DNA of 64,000 nucleotides from Larkinella soli. Its GTDB lineage: Bacteria; Bacteroidota; Bacteroidia; Cytophagales; Spirosomataceae. How positions within the stretch are numbered: position 1 is the first letter of the stretch; the number at the start of each line of letters is the position of its first letter. Under the pieces are notes generated by a model, which was not told the origin of the DNA, did no database searches, and was given only the letters and a program-made list of their open reading frames with translations. The translations under genes and the position numbers were made by a program. The stretch covers positions 1 through 64,000 of the forward strand of contig NZ_QTJY01000009.1 in the NCBI RefSeq assembly GCF_003703975.1. Reading direction: 5' to 3'. This document shows positions 8,295-17,910 of the stretch, one piece after another.

Positions 8295-8708
8295 ATGAAA
8301 AATCTCGTCGTTCTTGGTCTGGTTCTGTGGTCGGGTCTGGCCCGGGCGCAGCATGCCCATTCGGTGGAGGAAGGCCTGAAATTCCGGGCGGTCCTGCAGC
8401 AGTCCCTCAGCGACTCGCTGAAGAATTACGCGCTGGAAAGTTCAACGCTGGAGGTAGCGCCCGGCTTTCGGGATACGCGGCCCCACCGGCACGACGCCGA
8501 TCTGTTCGGTTACGTCCTTCAGGGCGAGGTGCTGGTGGGTCTGGAGGGGAAGGAAGGAAAGCGATACAAAGCCGGGGAGATGTTCTTCGAACCCCGGATG
8601 GTGCTGCACTCGCTGCTCGAAAACCCTCACAAAACCGAACCCGCCCGGATTCTGCTCGTCTTCGTCATCGGCCAGGGCAAACAGCATTTTATCCCGGAAA
8701 GCAAATAA
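8295..8708 (+). CDS. Secreted cupin-domain protein
   Basis: This 137-residue protein begins with a Sec signal peptide (M-K-N-L-V-V-L-G-L-V-L-W-S-G-L-A-R-A) and continues as a single RmlC-like cupin barrel. The first cupin motif is seen as P-H-R-H-D-A-D-L-F-G-Y-V-L-Q-G-E (about residues 62-77), giving two His and possibly Asp as metal ligands, and the second as F-F-E-P-R-M-V-L-H-S-L. It may be a dioxygenase, isomerase or a ligand sensor in the periplasm; sequence alone does not tell. It is transcribed away from the MocR regulator across about 100 bp and is its most likely target. It converges with recG. Confidence 0.75.
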   Translation: MKNLVVLGLVLWSGLARAQHAHSVEEGLKFRAVLQQSLSDSLKNYALESSTLEVAPGFRDTRPHRHDADLFGYVLQGEVLVGLEGKEGKRYKAGEMFFEPRMVLHSLLENPHKTEPARILLVFVIGQGKQHFIPESK

Positions 8709-8723
8709 AGGCCACCCCGGGCG

Positions 8724-10826
8724 TCAGCTGATGCGGCTCCAGTTGGTCTCGTCGGCGCGCTGGACTTCGACCTGGTTGCGGATGGGGGTGTGCTGGGGCA
8801 GCACCAGGTGCGGATCTTCTTCGAGGATGGTCTGGGCCGATTCGCGGGCGGCCGTCAGGATGGCACCGTCTTTGGCGAGGTCGGCGAGCTGCAGGTCGGC
8901 GATCCCGCTCTGCTGCGTGCCGGAGAGGTCGCCGGGGCCACGGAGCTGAAGGTCTACGTCGGCAATCTCGAAGCCGTTGTTGGTGCGGACGAGCGTTTCG
9001 ATGCGGGTGCGGGTTTCCTTGCTTAGTTTATACCCCGTCATCAGGACGCAGTACGACTGCTCGGCCCCCCGGCCGACCCGGCCCCGCAGCTGGTGCAGCT
9101 GCGCCAGCCCGAACCGCTCGGCGCTTTCGATCACCATCACGCTGGCGTTCGGGACGTTGACGCCCACCTCGATGACCGTCGTGGCCACCATGATCTTCGT
9201 CTCGCCCTTCACGAACCGGTCCATCTCAAAATCCTTGTCATACCCCGTCATCCGGCCGTGCAGGATACCGATCGGGTATTTGGAGAACGACCGGCTGATG
9301 GCTTCGAAACCGTCCATCAGGTCCTTGAAATCCAGTTTCTCCGATTCCTCGATCAGCGGATAGACTACATAAACCTGGCGGCCCTGCTCGATCTGCTGCC
9401 GCATGAAGCCGAACACCTCCAGCCGGTGGGTGTCGTAGCGGTGTACCGTCTTGATGGGTTTTCGGCCCGCCGGCAGTTCGTCGATGATGGAGAGATCGAG
9501 GTTGCCGTAAAGCGTCATCGCCAGGGTCCGCGGAATGGGCGTGGCCGTCATGACCAGCATATGCGGGTAGATGTCCTGATTTTTGTTCCAGAGCCGGGCG
9601 CGCTGCGCAACGCCGAAGCGGTGCTGCTCGTCGATGATGCAGAGGCCTAGGTTCTTGAACTGTACGACGTCTTCCAGCAGCGCATGGGTTCCGACGATGA
9701 TCTGCATCGAGCCGTTCTGAAGTTCCTCGTGGATGATCCGGCGGCCTTTCGTGCGGGTCGAGCCGGTGAGCCGGCCGATGTGGATGCCCAGCTGGTCGGC
9801 AAACGCTTTCAGGCCGTAGTAGTGCTGGTCGGCCAGGATTTCGGTGGGAGCCATGATGCAGGTCTGGGCGCCGTTGTCGATCGCCATCAGCATCGCCAGA
9901 AAAGCCACGATGGTTTTACCGCTGCCCACGTCGCCCTGCAGAAGCCGGTTCATCTGTTTGCCGCTGACCAGATCGGTATGGATTTCCCGCAGTACCCGTT
10001 TCTGGGCGTTGGTCAGTTCGAACGGCATCAGTTCCTTATAGAACCGGTTCAGCAGTCGCGTATGCCGGAAAACCTGTCCGGGATACGCGGTTTTATGAAC
10101 CAGTTTGTTCTTGATCAGCCGAAGCTGGTTGTAGAACAGTTCCTCGAATTTCAGCCGCCGTTCGGCCTGTTTCAGCCAGGCCTGGCTGCGGGGCAGGTGA
10201 ATGTTCTCCACCGCTTCGGCCTTGGAAATGAGCCGGTATTGTTCGATCAGTGAATCCGGGAGCGTTTCGTGGATGTGCGGCAGGGCCATATCCAGCAGCT
10301 GGCGCACCAGCTTGCCGATGGCCTTGGCGTCGAACCGCATCCGGCGCAGCTTTTCGGTCAGGTTATAGACCGGCTGAAACGTGCCCCCCTGTTCGTTTTC
10401 CGGCGTCAGGGCCTCCAGCTCGGGGTGCGTAATGCTGTAGGTGACCCCGAAGGCGAGGGGTTTGCCGTAGGCGACGTATTCGGCGCCGGCCCGCAGAAAT
10501 TTTTCGTAGTAGGTAATGCCGTGAAACCAGACGAGGTCCATCGATCCCGAGTGATCGGTGAACGTCGCCACCAGACGTTTTTTGGGGCCTTCGCCCACCA
10601 CCGCCCAGTCGCGGATGCGGCCTTTGATCTGGGCTGCAGGCAGGGTGTCCGTCAGTTCTTCGATAGTGTGAAACCGGGTGCGGTCCTCGTAGCGGAACGG
10701 ATAATACTGAAGCAGGTCCCGGTAAGTGAAAATGTTGAGTTCCGTATTGAGCAGCGAAGCCCGTTGGGGCCCGACGCCCTTCAGGTACTCAATTTTAGTA
10801 TCGAAAAACGTTGCGCGGTCGGTCAT
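8724..10826 (-). CDS. recG: ATP-dependent DNA helicase RecG
   Basis: The 700-residue protein matches RecG in length and architecture. An N-terminal OB-fold wedge domain begins [11 protein letters not shown], then come the helicase motifs: Walker A in [11 protein letters not shown], motif II as [17 protein letters not shown] motif III, and [12 protein letters not shown] motif VI. The C-terminus has the [13 protein letters not shown] element used for fork regression (TRG motif region). RecG remodels stalled replication forks and branch-migrates Holliday junctions. It is transcribed alone, convergent with the cupin gene. No anomalies were seen. Confidence 0.95.
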   Translation of the reverse strand: MTDRATFFDTKIEYLKGVGPQRASLLNTELNIFTYRDLLQYYPFRYEDRTRFHTIEELTDTLPAAQIKGRIRDWAVVGEGPKKRLVATFTDHSGSMDLVWFHGITYYEKFLRAGAEYVAYGKPLAFGVTYSITHPELEALTPENEQGGTFQPVYNLTEKLRRMRFDAKAIGKLVRQLLDMALPHIHETLPDSLIEQYRLISKAEAVENIHLPRSQAWLKQAERRLKFEELFYNQLRLIKNKLVHKTAYPGQVFRHTRLLNRFYKELMPFELTNAQKRVLREIHTDLVSGKQMNRLLQGDVGSGKTIVAFLAMLMAIDNGAQTCIMAPTEILADQHYYGLKAFADQLGIHIGRLTGSTRTKGRRIIHEELQNGSMQIIVGTHALLEDVVQFKNLGLCIIDEQHRFGVAQRARLWNKNQDIYPHMLVMTATPIPRTLAMTLYGNLDLSIIDELPAGRKPIKTVHRYDTHRLEVFGFMRQQIEQGRQVYVVYPLIEESEKLDFKDLMDGFEAISRSFSKYPIGILHGRMTGYDKDFEMDRFVKGETKIMVATTVIEVGVNVPNASVMVIESAERFGLAQLHQLRGRVGRGAEQSYCVLMTGYKLSKETRTRIETLVRTNNGFEIADVDLQLRGPGDLSGTQQSGIADLQLADLAKDGAILTAARESAQTILEEDPHLVLPQHTPIRNQVEVQRADETNWSRIS

Positions 10827-10999
10827 GCCCTCAGTCGGTGGAACGATTTCGTTGCAAATTTTCCTAAAAGTATAACGATTTACTGGCTTTTCATGCCTAA
10901 ATAGGGCGTAATAAAGAATTAATATGTAACTATTCTTTTATATTGCTCGACAATGGCTTACTTTTTGCACGTCCAACGCCGAGAAGGAAAGCGAGGCCT

Positions 11000-13396
11000 A
11001 TGGCTCAACGGATTACCGTCATTGCATTTTTAGCGCTTCTGTTCGTCGCAGGCCGGGCGGAGGCATCCCACATTGTCGGCGGAAACGCCCGGCTGACGGC
11101 CAGGGGGGCCGCCAATCAGTACAGCCTCGGGCTGCACCTGTTTATCGACGAACTGAACAGTCAGGCCGGCGACCTCAAGCCGACCGTCAAACTGGCGATC
11201 TACCGCCGGCGCGACGACCTGAAAATGGGTGAATACGAACTGGCTCTGACCAGCCAGCAGCCCCTGGCGGCTTCCAGTCAGGTCTGCGCCAGCCTCCGGC
11301 CGCTCAAACTCCGCGAGGTTCTTTATACCAAAGACATCGAGCTGGACCCCAACCGCTTCGACGATCCGGGCGGCTATTACGTCGTCCACGGCGTCTGCTG
11401 CCGCAGCGACCTGATCGACAACATCGTGCAGGCCGACCAGTCGGGCATGGTGTTCCATCTGGAGTTCCCGGCCGTGAAGGGCCTGACCAACTCCTCTCCG
11501 GAATTCGTGACCCCGACCGGTGAGTATGCCTGTATGGGCCAGCCGTTTACGTTCAGCTTCAAGGCAGCCGATGCCGACGGCGATCAGCTTAAATATTCCA
11601 TCGTTACCCCCTACAAAGGATTTACCAGTCAGGGAATTGCCTACGACAACCAGCCGAGCCCGTCCTACCCGACGGTTTCCTGGAAAGCCGGCTTCAGCCC
11701 GGTCAATGCCGTGCCGGGCAACCCGGCCCTCCGCATCGACGCCGAAACCGGCCAGATTTCGGTGACCGCCACGCAGGTCGGTTTGTTTGCCTTTGCCGTT
11801 CTGTGCGAAGAGTTCCGCAACGGCCGGCGAATCGGTTCCGTCCGCCGGGATTTCCAGCTGGCCGTGGTCGACTGCCCCACCAACGCCCCCCCGACGCCGA
11901 CGATTGCCCTGGAGCGGGCCCCCGAAACCGCCAAAATCCGCCGGGAAAACAACGGCGTGCTGAGCGGCCTTTCCATCTGCAAAGGGCAGTCAGTAACCCT
12001 GAAAACCGAAACGTCGGCGCAGTGGATCGTCCAGTGGCAGCGCGACGGACAGGATTTGCCCGGCGACACGACGGCGAGCCTGGTCGTGAAGGAGGCCGGC
12101 AGCTATACGGTCGTCAAACGGTTCCGTTCGACCTGCGGCAAACCCAGCCCTTCCCAGGTCAGCGTGAAAGTGGACATGAGTGAAAGCGATCAGCTGAAAC
12201 TGACGGCGAGCGGCCCGACGGCCTTCTGCGAAGGAAAGTCCGTATTGCTGAAAGCGCCCGAAAAAGATTATTCCTACGTCTGGTCGAAGGACGACCGCGT
12301 GGTCCAGGGTGCTCTGGGAGCCTCCCATCAGGCCTACGAAACCGGCGAATACAAAGTCGAAATCACGAGCGCCGAAACCGGATGCACCGTTACCGACAGC
12401 ATCCTGGTGAACGTATTTCCGAAACCGGCCACCCCGGCCGTTACGGCCTCAGCCACCATTGCCTGTTCCGGCGATACGATCCGGCTCTCCACGGCAGACC
12501 GGCCGCTCTATCGCTACCAGTGGACCATGACCGGCATCGCTCTGGCTCAGCCCACCGGTCCGACCCTGGCTGCGACGCAAGCCGGACATTACGTCGTGAC
12601 GGTGACGGACACCAACCAGTGTCAGGCCGTTTCCGGAGAAATGCGGCTCCAGTTCAAAGTCGCTCCGGTGGTGACGATGGAGACGCCGGCGCCCGTCTGT
12701 GAAAACGGCGCGGCCGTCACCCTCCGCGCCCAGCCTGAAGGCGGTACCTTCGCAGGGCTGGGTAAAGCCGCCGGTGCGGTGAAAGGGTCCGAGTTCATCC
12801 CGGGCAAGGTGGGTCCCGGCCAATACGTAATTACCTATTCGCTGAACGAACCGGACAATACCTGTCCCGGCCGGACGCAGCAGACCGTGGTGGTGCTGCC
12901 GGCCCCGGTGGTGCATCTGAAAAACGTGACGGCCCGGCGCGGAACCGGCGTCGTCCTGAATGAATACAGCAGCGATACCCTTTCCTATACCTGGACGCCC
13001 TCGGTGGGTCTGAGCAGCCCGGTTGCAGCCCGGCCCGTAGCCATGCCCGATACGACGACGACCTATTACCTCACGGCCCTGAGTTCGCAGGGGTGCGAGT
13101 TTTCCGGAAAGCTGACCGTTACGGTCATGACGGCCCTGTTCATCCCGGATGCCTTCTCGCCCAACAACGACGGCATGAACGACCAGTGGCAGATCCGGGG
13201 CATCGACGACTACCCTGACTGCACGGTCGAGATCTACAACCGCTGGGGGAACTGCATCTTTGTTTCCAGGGGCTACCAGCAACCGTGGGACGGCCGGTAC
13301 GACGGGAAGGATTTGCCCCAGGACGCCTATCAGTACGTCATAAAAACCGGCGGAGCGATGCCGACGCAGCGAGGAACCGTACTGCTGGCCCGATAA
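11000..13396 (+). CDS. Secreted multidomain protein with gliding-type T9SS C-terminal domain
   Basis: The 798-residue protein starts with a Sec signal peptide (M-A-Q-R-I-T-V-I-A-F-L-A-L-L-F-V) and the mature opening A-S-H-I-V-G-G, which is typical of Bacteroidota surface proteins. The middle holds several Ig/PKD-like beta domains with recurring patterns such as T-A-F-C-E-G-K-S-V-L-L. The last 80 residues contain F-I-P-D-A-F-S-P-N-N-D-G-M-N-D and Y-N-R-W-G-N, the gliding-motility-associated (type B) sorting domain that sends cargo through the type IX system and leaves it bound at the surface. I use ATG 11000; 19 extra upstream in-frame residues precede the signal peptide and are not plausible. 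It may be an adhesin. Ligand unknown. Confidence 0.88.
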   Translation: MAQRITVIAFLALLFVAGRAEASHIVGGNARLTARGAANQYSLGLHLFIDELNSQAGDLKPTVKLAIYRRRDDLKMGEYELALTSQQPLAASSQVCASLRPLKLREVLYTKDIELDPNRFDDPGGYYVVHGVCCRSDLIDNIVQADQSGMVFHLEFPAVKGLTNSSPEFVTPTGEYACMGQPFTFSFKAADADGDQLKYSIVTPYKGFTSQGIAYDNQPSPSYPTVSWKAGFSPVNAVPGNPALRIDAETGQISVTATQVGLFAFAVLCEEFRNGRRIGSVRRDFQLAVVDCPTNAPPTPTIALERAPETAKIRRENNGVLSGLSICKGQSVTLKTETSAQWIVQWQRDGQDLPGDTTASLVVKEAGSYTVVKRFRSTCGKPSPSQVSVKVDMSESDQLKLTASGPTAFCEGKSVLLKAPEKDYSYVWSKDDRVVQGALGASHQAYETGEYKVEITSAETGCTVTDSILVNVFPKPATPAVTASATIACSGDTIRLSTADRPLYRYQWTMTGIALAQPTGPTLAATQAGHYVVTVTDTNQCQAVSGEMRLQFKVAPVVTMETPAPVCENGAAVTLRAQPEGGTFAGLGKAAGAVKGSEFIPGKVGPGQYVITYSLNEPDNTCPGRTQQTVVVLPAPVVHLKNVTARRGTGVVLNEYSSDTLSYTWTPSVGLSSPVAARPVAMPDTTTTYYLTALSSQGCEFSGKLTVTVMTALFIPDAFSPNNDGMNDQWQIRGIDDYPDCTVEIYNRWGNCIFVSRGYQQPWDGRYDGKDLPQDAYQYVIKTGGAMPTQRGTVLLAR

Positions 13397-13536
13397 CGGA
13401 CAGCATGGGCAATCAATAGTTGAGCTTTTTTGTTTACGTTTTATTCAACAAAAAGTGCCTATTATTATTGAACGGGCCTGCCTTTCCCCTGAAGTTTGCG
13501 ATTTTTGACCGGTTTTGTGGATAAAAGCCCGGTTGC

Positions 13537-13998
13537 ATGGAAGATAATTACGTTAAATCAGACATTCGGCCTGTGATTTTACTGGTCGACGACGATGAAG
13601 AAGACCGAATGTTGATGCGGATGGCACTGGAGTCGATGCGGATGGGAGCTCCCATTCAGGAACTCGACAGCGGAGAACGGCTGCTGGCTTTCCTGGAGCA
13701 GGAAACCGCCCGGCAATCCGAACAGGCCCTTACCGGTCTGAACCGCTGGATCGTCATTCTTGACAAATATATGCCCGGTCTAAGCGGTTTCGACACGTTG
13801 CGCCGAATGAAGGAGCATCCCGTCTGGAACCGGATTCCCGTCGTCCTGTTTGTCAATACGCAGAATCAGGATGAAATGGAGCTCTGCGTCGATCTTGGAG
13901 CGGCCGTGTGCATCAGTAAGCCCCTGCACTTCGAAGAAATCAAGGAACTCATGCGAACCGTTTACCAGCACTGGCTGGACAATGTGCCGGTTTCCTGA
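13537..13998 (+). CDS. Single-domain response regulator (Rcp1/CheY-like)
   Basis: The 153-residue protein is a lone receiver domain. The acidic pocket is V-D-D-D-E-E-D (residues 18-23), the phosphoacceptor is D76 in W-I-V-I-L-D-K-Y-M-P-G, and the conserved lysine is K128 in C-I-S-K-P-L. The 'D-D-D-x-x-D-R' opening and the length put it near the Rcp1 group that pairs with phytochrome-like or hybrid kinases. No kinase or output domain is adjacent, so it likely acts by protein-protein contact. The position after strand 4 usually held by Ser/Thr reads V-N-T, a mild deviation. It converges with the OmpA-family gene 7 bp downstream. Confidence 0.85.
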   Translation: MEDNYVKSDIRPVILLVDDDEEDRMLMRMALESMRMGAPIQELDSGERLLAFLEQETARQSEQALTGLNRWIVILDKYMPGLSGFDTLRRMKEHPVWNRIPVVLFVNTQNQDEMELCVDLGAAVCISKPLHFEEIKELMRTVYQHWLDNVPVS

Positions 13999-14005
13999 TA
14001 CGTCT

Positions 14006-15154
14006 CTATTCCTCAAGCACCTTTACTTCTACCCTCCGGTTTTTTCGCTTGTTCTCCTCCGTGTCGTTCGGCGCGATGGGCTGGGTCTGGCCGTAGCCGC
14101 GATACCGCAGTCGGTTTTCGGCAATACCGTTCGTTATCAGGTACGTGGTGATCACCTTGGCCCGGTTCTCGGAGAGGGCCAGATTCAGGCGCGGGTCGCC
14201 GACGTTGTCCGTATGCCCGGAAATCTCGATCTTCAATCCCGACCGGGTTTTCAGCAGAGCCACCAGCTGATTCAGCTGAGGGTAGGATTCCGGCCGCAGG
14301 AGGTAGCTGCTCTGGTCGAAGTAGACGTTGTCGAGCGTCACGGTTTTCCCCCTGGCCAGGGTGGACAAATCCGTATTGACCGTTGCGGGGGCCGGGGCGG
14401 ACGGTTGTTCCGGTTTTGTTTCCGGTTCGGGCGTCCGCGGAGCCGGATTTGAGGCTACCGCTCCGCCGGCCGCCGGCGGAGCGGTCTGAGCCGGCGGGGG
14501 CGCCTGGGTCGGGGTCGGCTCGGCGGGCGCCGGACGGCCGGCCCGGCGCAGGGCAATCGTGATGTCGTGCTGGTCCTTGACATCGATGTTGTAGGTATAC
14601 GGCTCGTACCCTTCGACCGATACCGTAAAGACTACTTTCTGCCCAAACTCGGACAGGAACGTAAAGCGGCCTTCCCGGGGCGGGCCGGTCATGTTGATCC
14701 GTCGGCCGTTCACTTCCTGAATCTGCACGTTGATTTTCCGGGAAATGAGCCGTTTTGTTTCATAGTCGATGACGGTGACGTACACCGGGGTGCCGCCCTG
14801 AACGTCCCGTTCCATTCGGAGGAGGATGCTCTGCCGGGCTTCCTCCAGGTCGGCTTCGCGGTCGAAACGCAGAATCTTCTGGGCCGGTCGGTAGCCGGTG
14901 AAGGCGGCCTCCAGCCGGTAGACATCCCCGGCACGCAGGGCTACCGTGTAGGAACCGGACCGCATCGTCCCGCGCTGCACCTTCCCGGTCTGCTCCGACA
15001 CGATCGTCAGCGTGGCCGGCACGGGCTGGCCGCTCCGGTCACGGGCTTCGATCCGGACGGTAAACTCCTGGACGGACCTCCCCTGACCGACACTCACCGA
15101 AACAACGGACAGCATCAGGCATAGGAACGTCAAAAATGTCCGTAATTCTTTCAT
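14006..15154 (-). CDS. OmpA-family peptidoglycan-associated envelope protein
   Basis: The 382-residue protein has a signal peptide ending S-V-G-Q-G, two beta-rich repeats in residues 30-205 that resemble PEGA/carboxypeptidase-like stalk domains (each with a G-Y-x-P or G-Y-E-P-Y turn), and a Pro/Ala/Thr-rich flexible linker at about 207-265. The C-terminal OmpA domain carries Y-F-D-Q-S-S-Y-L-L-R-P-E-S, I-S-G-H-T-D-N-V-G and N-R-R-V-E-V-K, the residues that grip diaminopimelate in peptidoglycan. It therefore likely anchors an outer-membrane complex to the wall. It lies 12 bp downstream of a DUF5723 outer-membrane gene and surely shares its transcript. Such OmpA partners often support T9SS or motility machines, but that is inference. 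Confidence 0.87.
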   Translation of the reverse strand: MKELRTFLTFLCLMLSVVSVSVGQGRSVQEFTVRIEARDRSGQPVPATLTIVSEQTGKVQRGTMRSGSYTVALRAGDVYRLEAAFTGYRPAQKILRFDREADLEEARQSILLRMERDVQGGTPVYVTVIDYETKRLISRKINVQIQEVNGRRINMTGPPREGRFTFLSEFGQKVVFTVSVEGYEPYTYNIDVKDQHDITIALRRAGRPAPAEPTPTQAPPPAQTAPPAAGGAVASNPAPRTPEPETKPEQPSAPAPATVNTDLSTLARGKTVTLDNVYFDQSSYLLRPESYPQLNQLVALLKTRSGLKIEISGHTDNVGDPRLNLALSENRAKVITTYLITNGIAENRLRYRGYGQTQPIAPNDTEENKRKNRRVEVKVLEE

Positions 15155-15166
15155 CCGGGTATACTC

Positions 15167-16612
15167 CTACGGCTTCCGGCGCAGGCTCGCCACCGCCAGA
15201 CCGGCATAGACGTCGGCCCCGCGGGGACGCAGTTTATTGACATTGCTGCCCACGATGCCAAACAGGTTATCGGTTCCGATGAAGACCGGCCCGATCCGCA
15301 GCGAAGCGCCGGCGGCAAATGTCTGGTTGATGAACACGAGCGGAATCGACAGCCCGAAATTGGCTTTTTCGAGCCGGGGCGTCAGGGCCAGCAGGGTGGG
15401 TTGCCGCATGGTGATGGCGGAACTGCTCCTCAGGTCCCCGAGAAAGGTGGCGGTCACATACATATCCTGCGCAAGTCGTAAGTCGGCGTTCAGCGAAATG
15501 GCCGTGGGCAGGCCGGACGTAAACTGCGCCTGGTTGTCGGCTTCGGTCAGGTCCAGCTTGGTCCGGATCACTTCGGCGATGTCTTCGCTGCCGGTCACTT
15601 CCTGGAAATCCGTCGAGGAAAATTTCTGATCGGTCCGGCTGACGGAATACCGCTGCACGTAGGTTTTGCGGTCGTCGCGGTACCGGATCGAACCGAGGTC
15701 GGTCAGGGCGATGCCCAGCCGGAGGGTATACTCGTCCGGGTCGTCTTCGGAGCGGAGCTGGTAGGAAATGCCCAGATCGGCACCCCAGCCGCGGCCGGGA
15801 TTGTTGCGGTCGAAGAGCTGGCGGAGCGTCACCGACCGGCCCTTGTCGAGCAGGTAGGAAGTGTAGCCCAGATCGGCATTGAACTGATCGACCTGGAGGT
15901 AATAACTGTTGGTCTGGGCAGTGTCGGACAGCACCCGGTAGTTGAGACCCCGGTTGATCAGGAACCCGGAGGTCAGCCCGCGCAGGCGTTTGACCGTCGC
16001 ACCGACGGAAAGCTGCCGGTAGTCGTCCTGCACGAGTGCCACAGCCAGCGTCAGCCCCAGTTCGGCATAGGTGTTGGTGTTGACGCTGAACTGATTATCC
16101 CGGCTCGGAATGTTATATAGCCGCTCGTCTTCCAGCCCCGCCCGGACCACCGACATCAGTTGCTCGGATGCGTTGTTTACCTGCGCGGCCGCCCGCACCC
16201 GGGTAGTCAGGCCGATGGCCCCGGCTTCGCCCAGCCGCAGCAGCAGCGACGGGCCACGGAAATCCGTCCAGGCCGTCCCGGATTTGGGATTGCCGTTCAG
16301 CAGTTCGCCGAGGTACTCCGGTTTGAACAGAACCGCCCCGTCGGCCAGCCGGTATTGGTTCGGCACCCGACCCAGCACCAGCGAGGTCAGGGAGAAAGGG
16401 GCCTGATACCGGACGTAGTTGTTATTCAGGTGAGCGTTGGCCGAGAACAGGTTCAGATACAGCGAGTAACGGGAGTCGGTGGCAAATGCCGGATTGAGAT
16501 AAAGGCTTTGCGTACCCCCGTACGGGCTGGGCGAGACACCCAGCAGATTCTGTGCGATCGAAGGGGTGGCCAGGCTGCACAGCAGGGCAAGCCGCACCAG
16601 GCGTGGAATCAT
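15167..16612 (-). CDS. DUF5723-family outer-membrane beta-barrel protein
   Basis: I read 481 residues from ATG 16612, where a signal peptide (M-I-P-R-L-V-R-L-A-L-L-C-S-L-A-T-P-S-I-A-Q) begins; an ATG 147 nt upstream would add an implausible extension. After cleavage comes N-L-L-G-V-S-P-S-P-Y-G-G-T-Q-S-L-Y-L-N-P-A-F-A, the opening typical of DUF5723 proteins, followed by alternating hydrophobic strands ending in a barrel. These proteins are found in the outer membrane of Bacteroidota, often beside OmpA-domain partners. The downstream OmpA-family gene is only 12 bp away, so the pair probably forms one envelope complex. Molecular function is unknown. Confidence 0.78.
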   Translation of the reverse strand: MIPRLVRLALLCSLATPSIAQNLLGVSPSPYGGTQSLYLNPAFATDSRYSLYLNLFSANAHLNNNYVRYQAPFSLTSLVLGRVPNQYRLADGAVLFKPEYLGELLNGNPKSGTAWTDFRGPSLLLRLGEAGAIGLTTRVRAAAQVNNASEQLMSVVRAGLEDERLYNIPSRDNQFSVNTNTYAELGLTLAVALVQDDYRQLSVGATVKRLRGLTSGFLINRGLNYRVLSDTAQTNSYYLQVDQFNADLGYTSYLLDKGRSVTLRQLFDRNNPGRGWGADLGISYQLRSEDDPDEYTLRLGIALTDLGSIRYRDDRKTYVQRYSVSRTDQKFSSTDFQEVTGSEDIAEVIRTKLDLTEADNQAQFTSGLPTAISLNADLRLAQDMYVTATFLGDLRSSSAITMRQPTLLALTPRLEKANFGLSIPLVFINQTFAAGASLRIGPVFIGTDNLFGIVGSNVNKLRPRGADVYAGLAVASLRRKP

Positions 16613-16761
16613 ATTCGGACGAATTAGAGAATCTTTACATAAGGCCGTCGCCCGGACAGCGAACGAACCATTTTGCAAGATTAACGAAAAAACCGCCCGG
16701 AGGTCGGGAAAACTGAGTAAAAGGAAAGGCAGAGAAGGGAATAATGAATCACGAATCATGA

Positions 16762-16799
16762 ATAAAGAAAAAGCTCCGCCGGACCGGAACCCGCGGAGC
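16762..16799 (-). terminator. Intrinsic terminator downstream of nfu
   Basis: On the minus strand GCTCCGC (16799-16793) and GCGGAGC (16779-16773) form a 7-bp stem followed by TTTTTCTTTATT. It lies 22 bp after the nfu stop codon. Confidence 0.7.
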
Positions 16800-16821
16800 C
16801 GCTTCGCTATTCGTTATTCGC

Positions 16822-17424
16822 TTAAACGCCTTCGGCTTCGACCTGCTTCACCTCCGGAACCAGTCGGGTCAGGAGGTTTTCAATCCCGGCTTTGAGCGTC
16901 AGGGTCGACGAGGGGCAGCCGCTGCACGAACCGTGCAGAAGGACCTTCACGTTGCCGGTGGTTTCGTCGAAGGAGTGGAAGTTGATGGCTCCGCCGTCGG
17001 ATTCGACCGCCGGCCGGACGTATTGCTCCAGAACGGTCTTGATCTTCTGTACCGTGGGCGAATCGGCTTCCACCCGGGTGGTGTTGGCATCGATGGTGGT
17101 CTGGACGAAAACCGGTTTCTCCTCTTCGAAATAGCCTTTCAGAAACTGTTTGGTTTCGAACAGCACCTCTTCCCATTCCACATCCTCGGCCTTCGTAATG
17201 GTCACGAAGTTATAGGCGATGAACACCCGCTTCACGTAGTCGAAACCAAAGAGCGCCACCGCCAGGGGCGATGATTTGCCTTCCGTCAGGGCTTCCGACG
17301 GGTCGGCATAGTCGAAAGACAGACCTTCCGGTACGAGCGGGAAGTTGACCACAAACTTCATCGAGTTGGGGTTCGGGCTGCTTTCGGTATACAGCATAAC
17401 GGGAGGCCGCAGTGAGGTATTCAT
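16822..17424 (-). CDS. NifU/Nfu-family iron-sulfur cluster scaffold
   Basis: The 200-residue protein has the two-domain layout of Nfu scaffolds: an Nfu_N domain (Y-T-E-S-S-P-N-P-N-S-M-K-F-V at 12-25) and a C-terminal NifU domain with G-S-C-S-G-C-P-S-S, giving the C167-x2-C170 pair that holds a transient 4Fe-4S cluster in the dimer. E-S-D-G-G-A-I-N-F is also conserved. It delivers clusters to cytosolic apoproteins. The ATG at 17424 is used here, but Met10 (ATG 17397), which starts M-L-Y-T-E-S-S-P-N, equally fits many homologues. It is transcribed alone with its own terminator. Confidence 0.88.
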   Translation of the reverse strand: MNTSLRPPVMLYTESSPNPNSMKFVVNFPLVPEGLSFDYADPSEALTEGKSSPLAVALFGFDYVKRVFIAYNFVTITKAEDVEWEEVLFETKQFLKGYFEEEKPVFVQTTIDANTTRVEADSPTVQKIKTVLEQYVRPAVESDGGAINFHSFDETTGNVKVLLHGSCSGCPSSTLTLKAGIENLLTRLVPEVKQVEAEGV

Positions 17425-17512
17425 TGGAATATCGGTTTTGTGTGATTCAACTGGTTGCGGAGCCGGTCGGCTCTCTGCTCCCTAACACCCGTTTTTCCCC
17501 GATAGTTTACGG

Positions 17513-17552
17513 GAATAAAAAAACGACCTGACAAAGCGGGTTGTCAGGTCGT
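17513..17552 (-). terminator. Intrinsic terminator downstream of rpmA
   Basis: ACGACCTGACAA (17523-17534) pairs perfectly with TTGTCAGGTCGT (17541-17552) around a 6-nt loop. Read from the minus strand it is followed by eight T residues, closing the rplU-rpmA unit. Confidence 0.85.
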
Positions 17553-17604
17553 CGGAGGGGTTCCGGGTCGGTAGAACGCAGAACCCGAATGCGAAATAAG
17601 GCCG

Positions 17605-17901
17605 TTATTCGGCAACCGGAGCGGCCACTTCGGGAGCGGCTGCGGCAGCCGCCGGAACGATGCTGACGTAGGAACGACCGTTTTTGCTTTTCCGGAACTG
17701 AACCGTCCCATCGATCAGAGCGAACAGGGTGTGATCCCGGCCAATGCCGACGTTTCTGTCCGGGTGATGCTGCGTACCGCGCTGCCGGACGATGATGTTG
17801 CCGGCAATCGCCTGCTGGCCGCCGAACAGCTTCACGCCCAAACGTTTGCTTATCGAGTCACGGCCGTTTTTGGAACTACCTACACCTTTCTTGTGTGCCA
17901 T
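17605..17901 (-). CDS. rpmA: 50S ribosomal protein L27
   Basis: The 98-residue protein opens [16 protein letters not shown] and continues [22 protein letters not shown], which identifies L27, a large-subunit protein near the peptidyl-transferase centre. The N-terminus lacks the cleavable extension seen in Firmicutes. The last dozen residues are unusual: an alanine run followed by P-E-V-A-A-P-V-A-E takes it about 10 residues past the normal length. It follows rplU as in nearly all bacteria, but the 103-bp spacer carries a repeat element. The start at ATG 17901 is fixed by family conservation. Confidence 0.96.
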   Translation of the reverse strand: MAHKKGVGSSKNGRDSISKRLGVKLFGGQQAIAGNIIVRQRGTQHHPDRNVGIGRDHTLFALIDGTVQFRKSKNGRSYVSIVPAAAAAAPEVAAPVAE

Positions 17902-17910
17902 GTTAGTATT

